Assembly (NCBI RefSeq): GCF_009811315.1
Contig: NZ_BLID01000002.1
Span: forward strand, 543,831-607,830
Length of the DNA: 64,000 nt
From: Vibrio atypicus
GTDB taxonomy: Bacteria; Pseudomonadota; Gammaproteobacteria; Enterobacterales; Vibrionaceae
Direction of reading: 5' to 3'
The notes beneath the pieces were generated by a model. It saw only the letters and a list, made by a program, of their open reading frames with translations. It had not been told where the DNA came from and searched no databases. Positions 1 to 8,218 of this stretch are shown in pieces (positions within the stretch are counted from its first letter, which is position 1; each line of letters opens with the position of its first letter). Position numbers and translations under genes: made by a program.

Positions 1-110
1 GGTAACTGTAACGATGGGAATTGCTCATCTAACGTATGGGTAAGATCAACAATATTGATTGTGTTTCCGGTTATTCCTTCAGAAAGCATTGCAAGAACAG
101 ATGGTTTCAT
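1..110 (-). CDS. Cyclase-family metal-dependent hydrolase, N-terminal fragment (isatin hydrolase-like)
   Basis: Only the first 36 codons are present; the gene runs off the left edge. The start is an ATG at 110 preceded by an AGGAG ribosome site. The readable N-terminus contains the segment NIVDLTHTLDEQFPSL, the 'DL(S/T)xxL' opening typical of the cyclase/kynurenine-formamidase superfamily, which includes isatin hydrolase. The metal-binding HxGTHxD motif would lie beyond the window. It is the fourth gene of the leftward operon, 19 bp after the flavin reductase. With an indole-type monooxygenase upstream, isatin hydrolase is an attractive guess, but family membership rests on a short segment and the substrate is inferred from context. 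Confidence 0.6.
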   Translation of the reverse strand, partial: MKPSVLAMLSEGITGNTINIVDLTHTLDEQFPSLQL

Positions 111-129
111 AGGGGCTCCTTAGTATTAA

Positions 130-708
130 TCAATCGGTACCAAGCAGAGAGGTAAAGCTCCCTGAATGGAAAACCAACGGTTCATCGTCGTTTGCATCAA
201 CTCGTAACACTTTGCCGAAAAACAGCATGTGGTCGCCAGCGTGATCTTGTTTTTCGTTGCTGCATATCAGTGTTGCAATCGCACCATCAATCACAGGTGC
301 TCCCTCATCTGAAAGGGAATATGAAGTACCCGAAAACTTGTCTGCTACTTTTGAGCTAGCAAATTTCATCGCTAGGTCTTGTTGGCCTTCGGCGAGCACA
401 TTGATAGTAAAGTATTTGCATTCATTAAAGTTTTTAAGGTTTGGTGATTGCTCACCTAAACTCCAAAGCACGAGTGGCGGCTCTAGAGATAGGGACGCGA
501 AAGAATTAATCGTTAGGCCAATAGGCGTCCCATCGGCTGTAGTGGCTGCAACGATCGCGACACCGGTAGGGTATTTGCCCAGAGCGTTGCGAAAAACTTT
601 TGGGTGTAAAGATTCCTCTTCCCACTTTAATGCAGGGGAGATGTTGTCTTCTGGTTTAGCACTTTCCGCAACATGCTTTTCTTGTGATTCAATAACCGCT
701 TTTTGCAT
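130..708 (-). CDS. Flavin reductase (HpaC/StyB-like), partner of the monooxygenase
   Basis: The 192-residue protein belongs to the short-chain flavin reductase family, which uses NAD(P)H to make free reduced FMN or FAD for a separate monooxygenase. Seen: a central FMN-binding split-barrel with YPTGVAIVAA, the segment GLTINSFASLSLEPPLV that lines the flavin site, and the C-terminal GDHxxxxGxV signature (AGDHMLFFGKV). The first 30 or so residues are a poorly conserved extension. It lies 36 bp downstream of the StyA-like oxygenase, the usual arrangement for two-component flavin monooxygenases, so its job is most likely to supply that enzyme with reduced flavin. Confidence 0.88.
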   Translation of the reverse strand: MQKAVIESQEKHVAESAKPEDNISPALKWEEESLHPKVFRNALGKYPTGVAIVAATTADGTPIGLTINSFASLSLEPPLVLWSLGEQSPNLKNFNECKYFTINVLAEGQQDLAMKFASSKVADKFSGTSYSLSDEGAPVIDGAIATLICSNEKQDHAGDHMLFFGKVLRVDANDDEPLVFHSGSFTSLLGTD

Positions 709-744
709 TCTTTAAACTCTCTATTACGTTGTTGGTTGAGTAAC

Positions 745-1977
745 TCAAGCATTTAGGTGCTTTTGAATGAGCTCGCTACATAACTGTGGATCTTTCCACC
801 ACGGGTATAGGCTAGGGGGATGGTTGAATCCGTTGCTAATCAATGAGGCAAGAGAAGGTGATTGTTGCGCGGCACTAAGCAATTCTAGAATGTGAGGAGG
901 AGGCGGAGTTAGAAGGCTATTTGTCCAATCGACAACATCACCCGCGTAATCCCAAAACGTTTCAAAAGTTTCGTTCATCCATTCTGCGGTATAAGGTTGA
1001 TCGCCTCGCGCTAGGATGGCATCGAGATAGATCTTACAAGCTTTTGTTGCGTTGTTTGAACCTTGGCCCGTAATTGGGTCGTTTGTTGCGACTGCATCCC
1101 CAAGTCCAAACACTAGACGGCCTGAAGGTAATGTCATGACAGGTTTGCGGATTGTTGGTGGAAAACGACCAGCAAGAATGCCATTTTTATCCGTCAGTTC
1201 GATGTTTTTGCATCGCTCGGCTTCCCAAGGAAGGTATTTTTCGAGGATTTTTTTACTGGTCTCAAGGTGCTCTTGAGGTGAGCCAATACCATTCCAACAG
1301 TCCATTTCACCACCAGGAATCCCTTCAAAGACCATAATGTGACAAGGGCCTGATGTGGTAAGAGCAGGGAAGGCAAAGTACTCACCTACGCCAGGAATCA
1401 GATTGAAGCCAACTTTGCTGTATTCATCATTGTCTTCCATTCCATTGACATACGTTAGAGCAAGAGCGCGTTGCGGAGTTGAAAATGCGGAGCGTTCTTC
1501 ATCTCTTGCAAACAGTTTTACCACTTCACCTTTACCGGCTGCGAGGATAACTAAATCATGCGATGACGAGAGCAATTCAAGCTCGGGAACGCCCATATCA
1601 TCAATGATTAAGTTGCCACCTTTAGAAGAAAACAGTTCCATCCACAAAGGGATCTTTACACGTTGGTCAACAGATTGAGCTGGATTGTCGAGACGAGCAT
1701 CCCAAGTCACCGCTTTTTCACCTGGGTTGACGTCACTTGGAACCGTAAACCCAATACCATCAACGTTAGGGCAGTTTTTCTCCCAAAGATTTAAACCTAG
1801 GTCTCGTTCAATCTGCAATGCATCATCAAACATGCATTGGCTAGACAGTACTTTCCCATTTCGAATGTTTTCCGGTGTTCGGTTTGTCACAACAGTCACG
1901 TTATAACCATTGTCTAAAAGTCCGATAGCTAAAGGTAGGCCAGCCTGACCACCACCCACAATTGCGATGTTTCTCAT
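745..1977 (-). CDS. StyA-type flavin-dependent monooxygenase (indole/styrene epoxidase family)
   Basis: This 410-residue protein is a single-function FAD monooxygenase of the styrene/indole monooxygenase group, which epoxidises aromatic vinyl or indole double bonds using FADH2 from a separate reductase. Seen: an N-terminal Rossmann motif IVGGGQAGLPLA, the family-typical NGKVLSSQCMF segment around residue 50, and the second FAD motif GDAVATNDPITGQG in the C-terminal half. An ATG at 1977 was chosen over an upstream in-frame start because AAGGAG sits seven bases before it and the Rossmann strand then begins at residue 3. No styrene-oxide isomerase or aldehyde dehydrogenase accompanies it, which favours indole over styrene as substrate; this is inference. 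Confidence 0.87.
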   Translation of the reverse strand: MRNIAIVGGGQAGLPLAIGLLDNGYNVTVVTNRTPENIRNGKVLSSQCMFDDALQIERDLGLNLWEKNCPNVDGIGFTVPSDVNPGEKAVTWDARLDNPAQSVDQRVKIPLWMELFSSKGGNLIIDDMGVPELELLSSSHDLVILAAGKGEVVKLFARDEERSAFSTPQRALALTYVNGMEDNDEYSKVGFNLIPGVGEYFAFPALTTSGPCHIMVFEGIPGGEMDCWNGIGSPQEHLETSKKILEKYLPWEAERCKNIELTDKNGILAGRFPPTIRKPVMTLPSGRLVFGLGDAVATNDPITGQGSNNATKACKIYLDAILARGDQPYTAEWMNETFETFWDYAGDVVDWTNSLLTPPPPHILELLSAAQQSPSLASLISNGFNHPPSLYPWWKDPQLCSELIQKHLNA

Positions 1978-2013
1978 TGTTTTTCTCCTTGATGACATTA
2001 GGTGTTTATTCCG

Positions 2014-2793
2014 TTATTCGGCTAAACGAGGTATGGCGGGTAAAGACTGCTCCGGCCCCATTGCGGAATAGCCTCCGTCAACGGCGTAATCAGCCCCTGT
2101 AACAAAACTGGCAGAATCCGATAGTAAGAAAGCGACAACGTTAGAGACCTCTTCTGGATCCCCAACGCGTTGTAGCAGGTGGTAATCGGCGGCTACGCTG
2201 TCTGTTTTTGCTCTGTTTCCACCAGTTAGTTCATCCATTACCCGAGACCACGTCCAACCAGGAGAGACAGAATTCACACGGATGCGATCTCCGGCATAAT
2301 CCATGGACATACTTCGAGTGACTTGTAATAAAGCCGCTTTTGAAGCGGGGTACAGCCAACGGCCTGTTTGAGCCACTGAGGAAGAAATACTTGTGAAATT
2401 AACGATGGAGCCTCCACCGTGTTTGATCATGTATGGTCGGGCTGCATTCCCCATCATGACTGAGCTGACAAGGTTGACATCCAATGCTGTTAACCAATCC
2501 TCTCGGTTTGAGTTCATTCCTTCATCTAGGTAAGTCGCAGCAAGATTGACGAGGAAATCGATACGGCCGCAACTTTGAAAGACATTCTCAATACCTCGTT
2601 GAATTTCATCATCTTGAGTAATATCGACTTGATGATAACTGACTGAGGAACTTGGGCTGGGCTCGAATACTGGAGGTTGAATGTCGAACACGGCTACAGT
2701 GACGCCGTGTTCAACCAGAGTGTTGACCACTGCTTGGCCAATTATTGTTACGCCGCCAGTCACGATAGCGACTTTACCTTGTAAACCTTTCAT
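2014..2793 (-). CDS. Short-chain dehydrogenase/reductase, first gene of the aromatic-oxidation operon
   Basis: The 259-residue protein is a classical SDR oxidoreductase. The catalytic set is intact: Asn107, Ser135, Tyr148 and Lys152 (YPASK), and the C-terminal GADYAVDGGYSA segment is typical. Two cofactor-site motifs are unusual: the TGxxxGxG loop reads TGGVTIIG (residues 12-19), with Ile where the middle Gly normally sits, and the NNAG motif is NLAA. A GGGGAGG ribosome site precedes the ATG at 2793. It is followed 36 bp later by the StyA-like oxygenase. In indole-oxidising clusters an SDR works with the oxygenase on the 2,3-oxidised product, so a similar role is inferred here. Confidence 0.85.
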   Translation of the reverse strand: MKGLQGKVAIVTGGVTIIGQAVVNTLVEHGVTVAVFDIQPPVFEPSPSSSVSYHQVDITQDDEIQRGIENVFQSCGRIDFLVNLAATYLDEGMNSNREDWLTALDVNLVSSVMMGNAARPYMIKHGGGSIVNFTSISSSVAQTGRWLYPASKAALLQVTRSMSMDYAGDRIRVNSVSPGWTWSRVMDELTGGNRAKTDSVAADYHLLQRVGDPEEVSNVVAFLLSDSASFVTGADYAVDGGYSAMGPEQSLPAIPRLAE

Positions 2794-2872
2794 CGGAATG
2801 CCTCCCCACTGCTCTTTTTGAGCTGAGTTCGTTAATGTTCCCCTTTATCTTTATGTTATCGATATGTAAAAA

Positions 2873-2911
2873 CTATCCACATAAGGCACTGCCTATCCAG
2901 GCTTGGCACTG
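2873..2911 (-). promoter_or_regulatory. Tandem direct repeat upstream of the SDR/monooxygenase operon (possible AraC-type operator)
   Basis: On the plus strand CTATCCA-N5-GGCACTG occurs twice, at 2873-2891 and 2893-2911, with a 20-bp period, 80-118 bp before the SDR start codon. Fourteen of 19 positions are identical, in two blocks. Two half-sites about two helical turns apart in direct orientation is the typical layout for AraC/XylS activators. On the transcribed strand the promoter-proximal copy would overlap the -35 position of a possible -10 (TAACAT, 2851-2856). The regulator is not in the window. Confidence 0.5.
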
Positions 2912-3026
2912 ATGTGGTAAGTCATTGAAATAAAATGATTGTTTAATCTTCGTAAAGTGCAAAGACTATCCGAAGTGTGCTTCGATTCGGTAGAGAAGAA
3001 GTTCGTGGCTAGGGTTGGTAGGACGC

Positions 3027-3983
3027 TCAGCGAGTATTGGCTCTATAGATAAATGCATTAAACGCATCGGCCGTTTGTTTTGGTCGCTCAAGCATAGGTA
3101 AGTGACCTACGTCTTTCATCATGGAAATCGTTGCTTGAGGTGCCGTGTTTTTAAGTGCTTGAGCTCCTGAGGAATGCAACACGCGATCCTTCTCACCCCA
3201 AGTGACTAGTAGCGGGCCACTATAACCTTCAAGCACGTTGTCTAGCGGTGCTTCAAAGTTGGGGCAGCCTTTATCCAATCTATGTATATGTTGAAATATT
3301 TTGCTGTTTAAGTCGGCGTTAAGTTCGGCTTGTTGACCTAGGTAGTGGACTATTTTGCCAGGCAAGAAAGGGGGATGGACAAATAGAAACTGAAAGAGTT
3401 GTTTAAACTCCTCTTCATTTCGAGCTAAAACGATCGGTCTTTCACCTTTTTGTAGTGAGGCAAACATTTCACTCAATTCGCTACGGACAATACCCAATGG
3501 ATTCAGTAGCCAAAGACTTTCGATTTGTTCTGGGAATTGAGCAGTATAGTTTCCGGCGATATAACCTCCCATCGAATTCCCTGCAATATGGAGGCGACGT
3601 AACCCGAGCGCTTGGGTAAATTCGTGTAACCGTTCGACTTGTTCTGCAACACCATATTGAGCGTTGATATCTTTAGAACTATTACCGAAACCAGGTAGAT
3701 CAAGCGCAATGACATCATAGTGTCGTGTTAGATAAGGTGCGATACGATTCCAGTTCTCTTTGTCTGCACCAAAACCATGAAGCAGAAGTAGCGGCATACC
3801 TTTCCCACCTCGGCTGTACTCAACGCTCGTCTCTCCAATGCGGATATGTTTCACGATGAGCTTGGCTCGCTTTCGTTCAACTTTTAGGACGAAATGAAAG
3901 AGTTTAGCTGCTGGGGTTAAAATGTAAGTACTGATCACGAGCGCAAGTATTGCGGCAACGACATATGCTGCACTGACCATCAT
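3027..3983 (-). CDS. Alpha/beta-hydrolase with N-terminal membrane anchor
   Basis: The 318-residue protein has a hydrophobic N-terminal segment (about residues 5-28), likely a membrane anchor or uncleaved signal, followed by a complete alpha/beta-hydrolase fold. Seen: oxyanion-hole motif LLLHGFG, the strand-loop DLPGFGNSS, nucleophile elbow GNSMGG (Ser), an acidic residue in WGEKDRVL and the catalytic His in DVGHLPMLERP. The layout resembles small lipases/esterases of marine gammaproteobacteria. The ATG at 3983 follows AAGGAA. It is transcribed alone, with a short hairpin between it and the operon to its left. The substrate cannot be told from sequence. Confidence 0.85.
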   Translation of the reverse strand: MMVSAAYVVAAILALVISTYILTPAAKLFHFVLKVERKRAKLIVKHIRIGETSVEYSRGGKGMPLLLLHGFGADKENWNRIAPYLTRHYDVIALDLPGFGNSSKDINAQYGVAEQVERLHEFTQALGLRRLHIAGNSMGGYIAGNYTAQFPEQIESLWLLNPLGIVRSELSEMFASLQKGERPIVLARNEEEFKQLFQFLFVHPPFLPGKIVHYLGQQAELNADLNSKIFQHIHRLDKGCPNFEAPLDNVLEGYSGPLLVTWGEKDRVLHSSGAQALKNTAPQATISMMKDVGHLPMLERPKQTADAFNAFIYRANTR

Positions 3984-4147
3984 TACGCGTTCCTTTTGAG
4001 TGGTTTTTAACCTATCAAATTAGACTGCCATGAATTGAGAATTTTAACAATATCCGCGATTTGCTTGGTCATCGCGCGACGGTTTGTTTTTCTAAAGAGG
4101 TTGGCTTCTCGATTACGGGATTCAATATGTCCAAAACGTTGGAGTAA

Positions 4148-4180
4148 TGCTCAGCCACGTTCAACATGCGTGACTGAGCA
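4148..4180 (-). terminator. Hairpin downstream of the sensor kinase gene
   Basis: A 12-bp stem with one G-T pair (4148-4159 with 4169-4180) and a 9-nt loop lies 13 bp after the sensor kinase stop codon. The T-tract that follows on the minus strand is weak, so it may be an inefficient terminator. Confidence 0.5.
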
Positions 4181-4192
4181 AGATGGCACGGA

Positions 4193-5554
4193 TTAGCTTT
4201 TAGGCTTTGGAATTTTGAGCGTGAACTTCGCGCCACCTAGGTCACTGTCGTCGACATGAATGGTGAGTTGAGCGTTTTTAGCGGCTTGGCTCGCTATGGC
4301 AAGACCTAACCCGAACCCACCTTTGTTGAGATTTCGGCTTTTATCGAGTCGAGAAAAAGCAATGAAGATTTCTTCTTGTTTATCTTTTGGAATGCCCTTG
4401 CCGTTGTCTTCGACATCAATGCACCAATGTTGCTCTGAATCCGACAAGGTAACTCGCACTTCACCATTGCCATATTTGGTCGCATTTTTGATTAAGTTGT
4501 CGATGACTAATTTGATATAACATTCAGGCGCCGAGCAAATTGGGCGAATGTCATCTTTGACAATCAATGTTTTCGTCTCTGCATCCGACATGAGATCCAA
4601 ACGTGTTTGGCACAAATCAATAAGTGAAATCTCGCTGAGTTCAATGCTTTTCTCTCCGGATTGATTGGTTAGCTTAGCCAGTTTGAGAATGTCAGAGGTG
4701 AGCAGGGAGATGTCTTCTATGTAGCAATCAATTTGATCGAAGAGTTGCTCTTTTTGCTGAGTATCTTCACGTCTTAAGAGGTCACTAGCAACTTGGATAC
4801 GTGTAAGAGGCGTGCGAATCTCATGAGGGATAGCGTAAGAGAAGATCTGCGACTGTTTTACTTTGCTTTCAATATCATCTGCCATGTAGTTGAAACTATC
4901 GGCAATCTCCTTCATGGGTGAGACTCGGCTGGTTTCAGCACGCACACTCAAGTTACCTTGACCAAACTGCTTTTGAACATCAAGAAGCTTTTTAACTCGT
5001 TTATTGACGATCACTAAAGGCACATAGATGAGTAAGCCAAGTAACAATCCGATCATAACAAACATCATGATAAGAAAGTGCGTGTCAGGGTCTTCATACC
5101 ATTCTTGTTGAAGTTCAAAAGGGTCTTCAAATTCGGTCAGGAGTAAGAACTGATTTGTATCTGGAATAGGAAATGCTGAAGAAAAGTATTTATCTTCGCG
5201 GATATAGACATCTTGCCCTTGAAAACTGGTCAGCATACGGCAGCCGGTGCAGTTTTTACCGGCAATGGCGTTGTCGTCAATTAAAGCCAGGCTATGGGTG
5301 TAATAGACGAGTTCTCGGCTCTGATTGATCCTTTCATAGAAACCACCGGGCTTTCCTTTGCTGTCCAGGTAGCTTTGTACGTGTATGCCTGAGCTCTCAA
5401 CAAACGAATCGATGTCCGATTGCATAAGATAGCCGGAAGTTAACTCTATGAATAAGATGATAGCCCCAACAATACCGATAAAACTCGCTGCGTATAAGTA
5501 GGTAAAAATTGACCGAGTTTTTTGTCTAGGCTTCATTTTGATATCTGTTCTCAT
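4193..5554 (-). CDS. Orphan sensor histidine kinase (RstB-like architecture)
   Basis: The 453-residue protein has two membrane segments (about 20-42 and 160-185) enclosing a periplasmic sensor region, then a HAMP linker, a HisKA dimerisation/phosphorylation helix with H-box AIPHEIRTPLTRIQ, and a HATPase domain with N-box NLIKNATKYG, DNGKGIP and GFGLGLAI. The periplasmic part contains a Cys-x-x-Cys pair (NCTGCRM), which could sense redox state or bind a metal; this is inference. No response regulator is adjacent. The HAMP and H-box regions resemble those of the kinase at 42333-43655, suggesting a shared ancestor. The start is uncertain: the ATG at 5554 and one 18 bp downstream both lack a clear ribosome site. 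Confidence 0.87.
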   Translation of the reverse strand: MRTDIKMKPRQKTRSIFTYLYAASFIGIVGAIILFIELTSGYLMQSDIDSFVESSGIHVQSYLDSKGKPGGFYERINQSRELVYYTHSLALIDDNAIAGKNCTGCRMLTSFQGQDVYIREDKYFSSAFPIPDTNQFLLLTEFEDPFELQQEWYEDPDTHFLIMMFVMIGLLLGLLIYVPLVIVNKRVKKLLDVQKQFGQGNLSVRAETSRVSPMKEIADSFNYMADDIESKVKQSQIFSYAIPHEIRTPLTRIQVASDLLRREDTQQKEQLFDQIDCYIEDISLLTSDILKLAKLTNQSGEKSIELSEISLIDLCQTRLDLMSDAETKTLIVKDDIRPICSAPECYIKLVIDNLIKNATKYGNGEVRVTLSDSEQHWCIDVEDNGKGIPKDKQEEIFIAFSRLDKSRNLNKGGFGLGLAIASQAAKNAQLTIHVDDSDLGGAKFTLKIPKPKS

Positions 5555-5737
5555 CTGATTTATTGCATATCATACTTTTTATTATTAATAAACTACACAA
5601 AACTTTAACCACAGCACATTTACTAAAGGAACACCCATACAGAGAGTGATGGTATGCCAAAGCTGACAGTAGGCGATATTTACCAATTGAATTATAGGAA
5701 TACTATTCATTGGAATTTTATAATAAGAGTAAACCCT

Positions 5738-7138
5738 ATGAATTATTCTAAATCACTATTTTTGTCTGCAATGGCTGCTTGTGGATTCTCTGGTACGGCA
5801 CATGCCGATGCGATTTTGCATGCCTTTAACTGGTCGTATTCTGATGTGACGACTCATGCTCAAAGCATCGCAGAGGCAGGATACAAGAAAGTACTGATTT
5901 CTCCTGCGATGAAATCAAGTGGTAATGAGTGGTGGGCTCGTTATCAGCCGCAAGATCTGCGTGTTATCGATTCACCTTTAGGTAACAAAGAAGATTTAGC
6001 CGCCATGATTGCCGCGCTAAAAGCACAAAATGTCGATGTGTATGCCGACGTTGTTTTAAATCACATGGCGAATGAAAGTTGGAAGCGTGATGATCTCAAC
6101 TATCCTGGCAGCGATGTACTCAATGAGTACGCGCAGAATGCGTCATATTTTGCTAAGCAAACACTATTTGGCGATTTAACTTATAACAACTTATCACCGA
6201 ATGATTTCCACCCTGAAGGCTGTATTACTAATTGGGGAGATCCTGGGCATGTTCAGTATTGGCGTTTATGTGGCGGGGCCGGAGATAAAGGATTACCAGA
6301 TTTAGATCCTAACCATTGGGTTGTCTCTCAGCAACGACTCTATCTACAAGCCTTGAAGGATATGGGGGTTAAGGGTTTTAGAATTGATGCAGTGAAGCAC
6401 ATGAGCCAGTATCAAATTGACCAAGTGTTTACGCCAGATATTACTTCTGGAATGCATGTGTTTGGCGAGGTGATTACGAGTGGCGGTAAAGGTGACTCAA
6501 GCTATGACTCTTTTTTAGCGCCTTATCTAAACAACACCAATCACTCCGCGTATGATTTTCCGCTATTTGCTTCTATTCGTCAGGCATTTTCAATTAATGG
6601 CGGCATGAATCAACTGCATGATCCGTTGGCTTATGGTCAAGCTCTTGAGAGCTCACGCTCAATTACCTTTACGATTACACATGACATTCCTACTAATGAT
6701 GGGTTCCGTTATCAGATCATGAACGAATCTGATGAGGCTTTAGCCTACGCGTATATCTTAGGTAAGGATGGCGGCACACCACTGATTTATAGCGACAACT
6801 TGCCAGACGCTGAAGATAGAGATAATGGCCGCTGGGCAGATGTTTGGAATCGAACGGATATGAAGCAGATGCTTAAATTCCATAATGCGATGCAAGGTAA
6901 AAGCATGAAAGTCTTGCACAGTGATCAGTGCTTGTTGATGTTCCAACGTGGCAAAGAGGGCGTTGTCGGTATCAATAAGTGTGGTGAAGAGCGCAGCTAT
7001 ACGGTGGATACGTACCAGAACGAGTTCAACTGGTTTGTGCCTTACAAGGATGTGTTGAGTGGTGCAACAGAAACCGTTAGTGGCCAATACCATACTTTCA
7101 ACATTCCGGCGCGAACTGCTCGAATGTACATGTTGTAA
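5738..7138 (+). CDS. Secreted alpha-amylase, glycoside hydrolase family 13
   Basis: The mature enzyme should hydrolyse internal alpha-1,4 bonds of starch or glycogen outside the cytoplasm. The ATG at 5738 was preferred over an in-frame ATG at 5654 because the protein then starts with a proper signal peptide (MNYSKSLFLSAMAACG..AHA). The GH13 signatures are present: VDVYADVVLNHM (region I), GFRIDAVKHM with nucleophile Asp217, FGEVI with acid/base Glu244, and THDIP with Asp316. A C-terminal beta domain (domain C) ends in ARTARMYML. No ribosome site stronger than AAGAG is visible. It stands alone, divergent from the sensor kinase, and is followed by a strong terminator. Confidence 0.92.
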   Translation: MNYSKSLFLSAMAACGFSGTAHADAILHAFNWSYSDVTTHAQSIAEAGYKKVLISPAMKSSGNEWWARYQPQDLRVIDSPLGNKEDLAAMIAALKAQNVDVYADVVLNHMANESWKRDDLNYPGSDVLNEYAQNASYFAKQTLFGDLTYNNLSPNDFHPEGCITNWGDPGHVQYWRLCGGAGDKGLPDLDPNHWVVSQQRLYLQALKDMGVKGFRIDAVKHMSQYQIDQVFTPDITSGMHVFGEVITSGGKGDSSYDSFLAPYLNNTNHSAYDFPLFASIRQAFSINGGMNQLHDPLAYGQALESSRSITFTITHDIPTNDGFRYQIMNESDEALAYAYILGKDGGTPLIYSDNLPDAEDRDNGRWADVWNRTDMKQMLKFHNAMQGKSMKVLHSDQCLLMFQRGKEGVVGINKCGEERSYTVDTYQNEFNWFVPYKDVLSGATETVSGQYHTFNIPARTARMYML

Positions 7139-7160
7139 TTATCTAGCGAAGTTGATGAGT

Positions 7161-7192
7161 AAGGCGGCACTTAAGTGTCGCCTTATGTTTTT
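7161..7192 (+). terminator. Rho-independent terminator after the amylase gene
   Basis: A long stem with AAGGCG/CGCCTT at its base and a central CACTTAAGTG palindrome is followed by ATGTTTTTC. It lies 22 bp after the stop codon and also faces the end of the convergent DUF2955 gene. Confidence 0.8.
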
Positions 7193-7206
7193 CTATGGTA
7201 GCAATA

Positions 7207-8208
7207 TCAAGCTGTACGATGGTTTAGTAAATAGAGTCGAATAGCGTGATGAACGACCCACATGACCATTGCGGTTAAGGTGACGGCGACAAATATTGAA
7301 CTGAATCGATAGAGTATCGAGAAAAACGCGTCTTTTTGTTCAGGTACGAGCGATGTTGTTAGGGGAACGGCCAATGCTGACATTGCCGAAAACGCAATCG
7401 CCGCTTTGATTTGTCCTTTAGTTAACCACAAGCAAAAGGGCCCCATAGCGATGGTAAATGCGAGCCAAAATAAGAGGCCATGGCCAAACCAACTCCCTAA
7501 TATTAACTGGACAGCCATACCTGCGACGCACCCTAATGCGGTACCAATGATTCGGATTTTTGCCATTGCCATTGAGCCCGCTAGAGTCATAGGCGTGAGT
7601 ATAATTAAGATCGACGCCTGAGCTGAGAGTGAATCGTAGAGATCTGCAACCTGAAAGACGACAAACGCCGCCATCGCCACGACCCAACCCATCGCGACTT
7701 GGCTAATGTAATCAATATCACTTTTAACAGGTGTGATCATCTCGTCTTGGGATACATCTGAGTTTGGCTCCGGAAATAGCCAGTACGCAAGCGCACAGAC
7801 TAAAATATTGGCAAATGAAATCACCCAAAGATTGACGTTAAATTCTTCAATATCAATAAAATCATAGCTAGCAAAGTTGAGCACAATGGAACCCACGAGC
7901 AGTCCCATATAGCCAAACAGGTACGTTTTGGGATTCATCATCGCAATGCATTTAAATAACATCATGATACCAACGGCGACAAACAACAGCGTTGGATGGA
8001 ATTGAAGATACTCCAGCAAAAAAGTTGCTTGCAGTGTCGTCCAAATGGCAGAAAAACAGACCATAAGTAGCATAGGCAGGTGGAATCGATTCATTCTACC
8101 CAATACGAAAAGGGGTAACATGATTGCAAAGAAACCATAAGACCAGCCAAAGAGCATGCTAAGTGCTAACCCAAAAGAGCATCCGAACCAAATACGAAGG
8201 CTTTTCAT
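7207..8208 (-). CDS. DUF2955/FUSC-like inner-membrane protein, efflux partner
   Basis: The 333-residue protein is almost entirely hydrophobic, with about ten membrane segments in two groups separated by a polar stretch (about 150-170). The pattern matches DUF2955 proteins, relatives of the aromatic-acid exporter/FUSC family, which pair with an HlyD-type adaptor. That adaptor lies 10 bp upstream on the same strand, so the two form an operon for export of small, probably aromatic or weak-acid, compounds. A GAGG ribosome site precedes the ATG at 8208. The substrate is unknown. Confidence 0.8.
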   Translation of the reverse strand: MKSLRIWFGCSFGLALSMLFGWSYGFFAIMLPLFVLGRMNRFHLPMLLMVCFSAIWTTLQATFLLEYLQFHPTLLFVAVGIMMLFKCIAMMNPKTYLFGYMGLLVGSIVLNFASYDFIDIEEFNVNLWVISFANILVCALAYWLFPEPNSDVSQDEMITPVKSDIDYISQVAMGWVVAMAAFVVFQVADLYDSLSAQASILIILTPMTLAGSMAMAKIRIIGTALGCVAGMAVQLILGSWFGHGLLFWLAFTIAMGPFCLWLTKGQIKAAIAFSAMSALAVPLTTSLVPEQKDAFFSILYRFSSIFVAVTLTAMVMWVVHHAIRLYLLNHRTA

Positions 8209-8218
8209 GTCACTGCCT

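Noticed and set aside
257-715. Plus-strand open frame of 152 codons
   Set aside because: It lies opposite the flavin reductase gene, which has clear family motifs; no ribosome site or recognisable protein.
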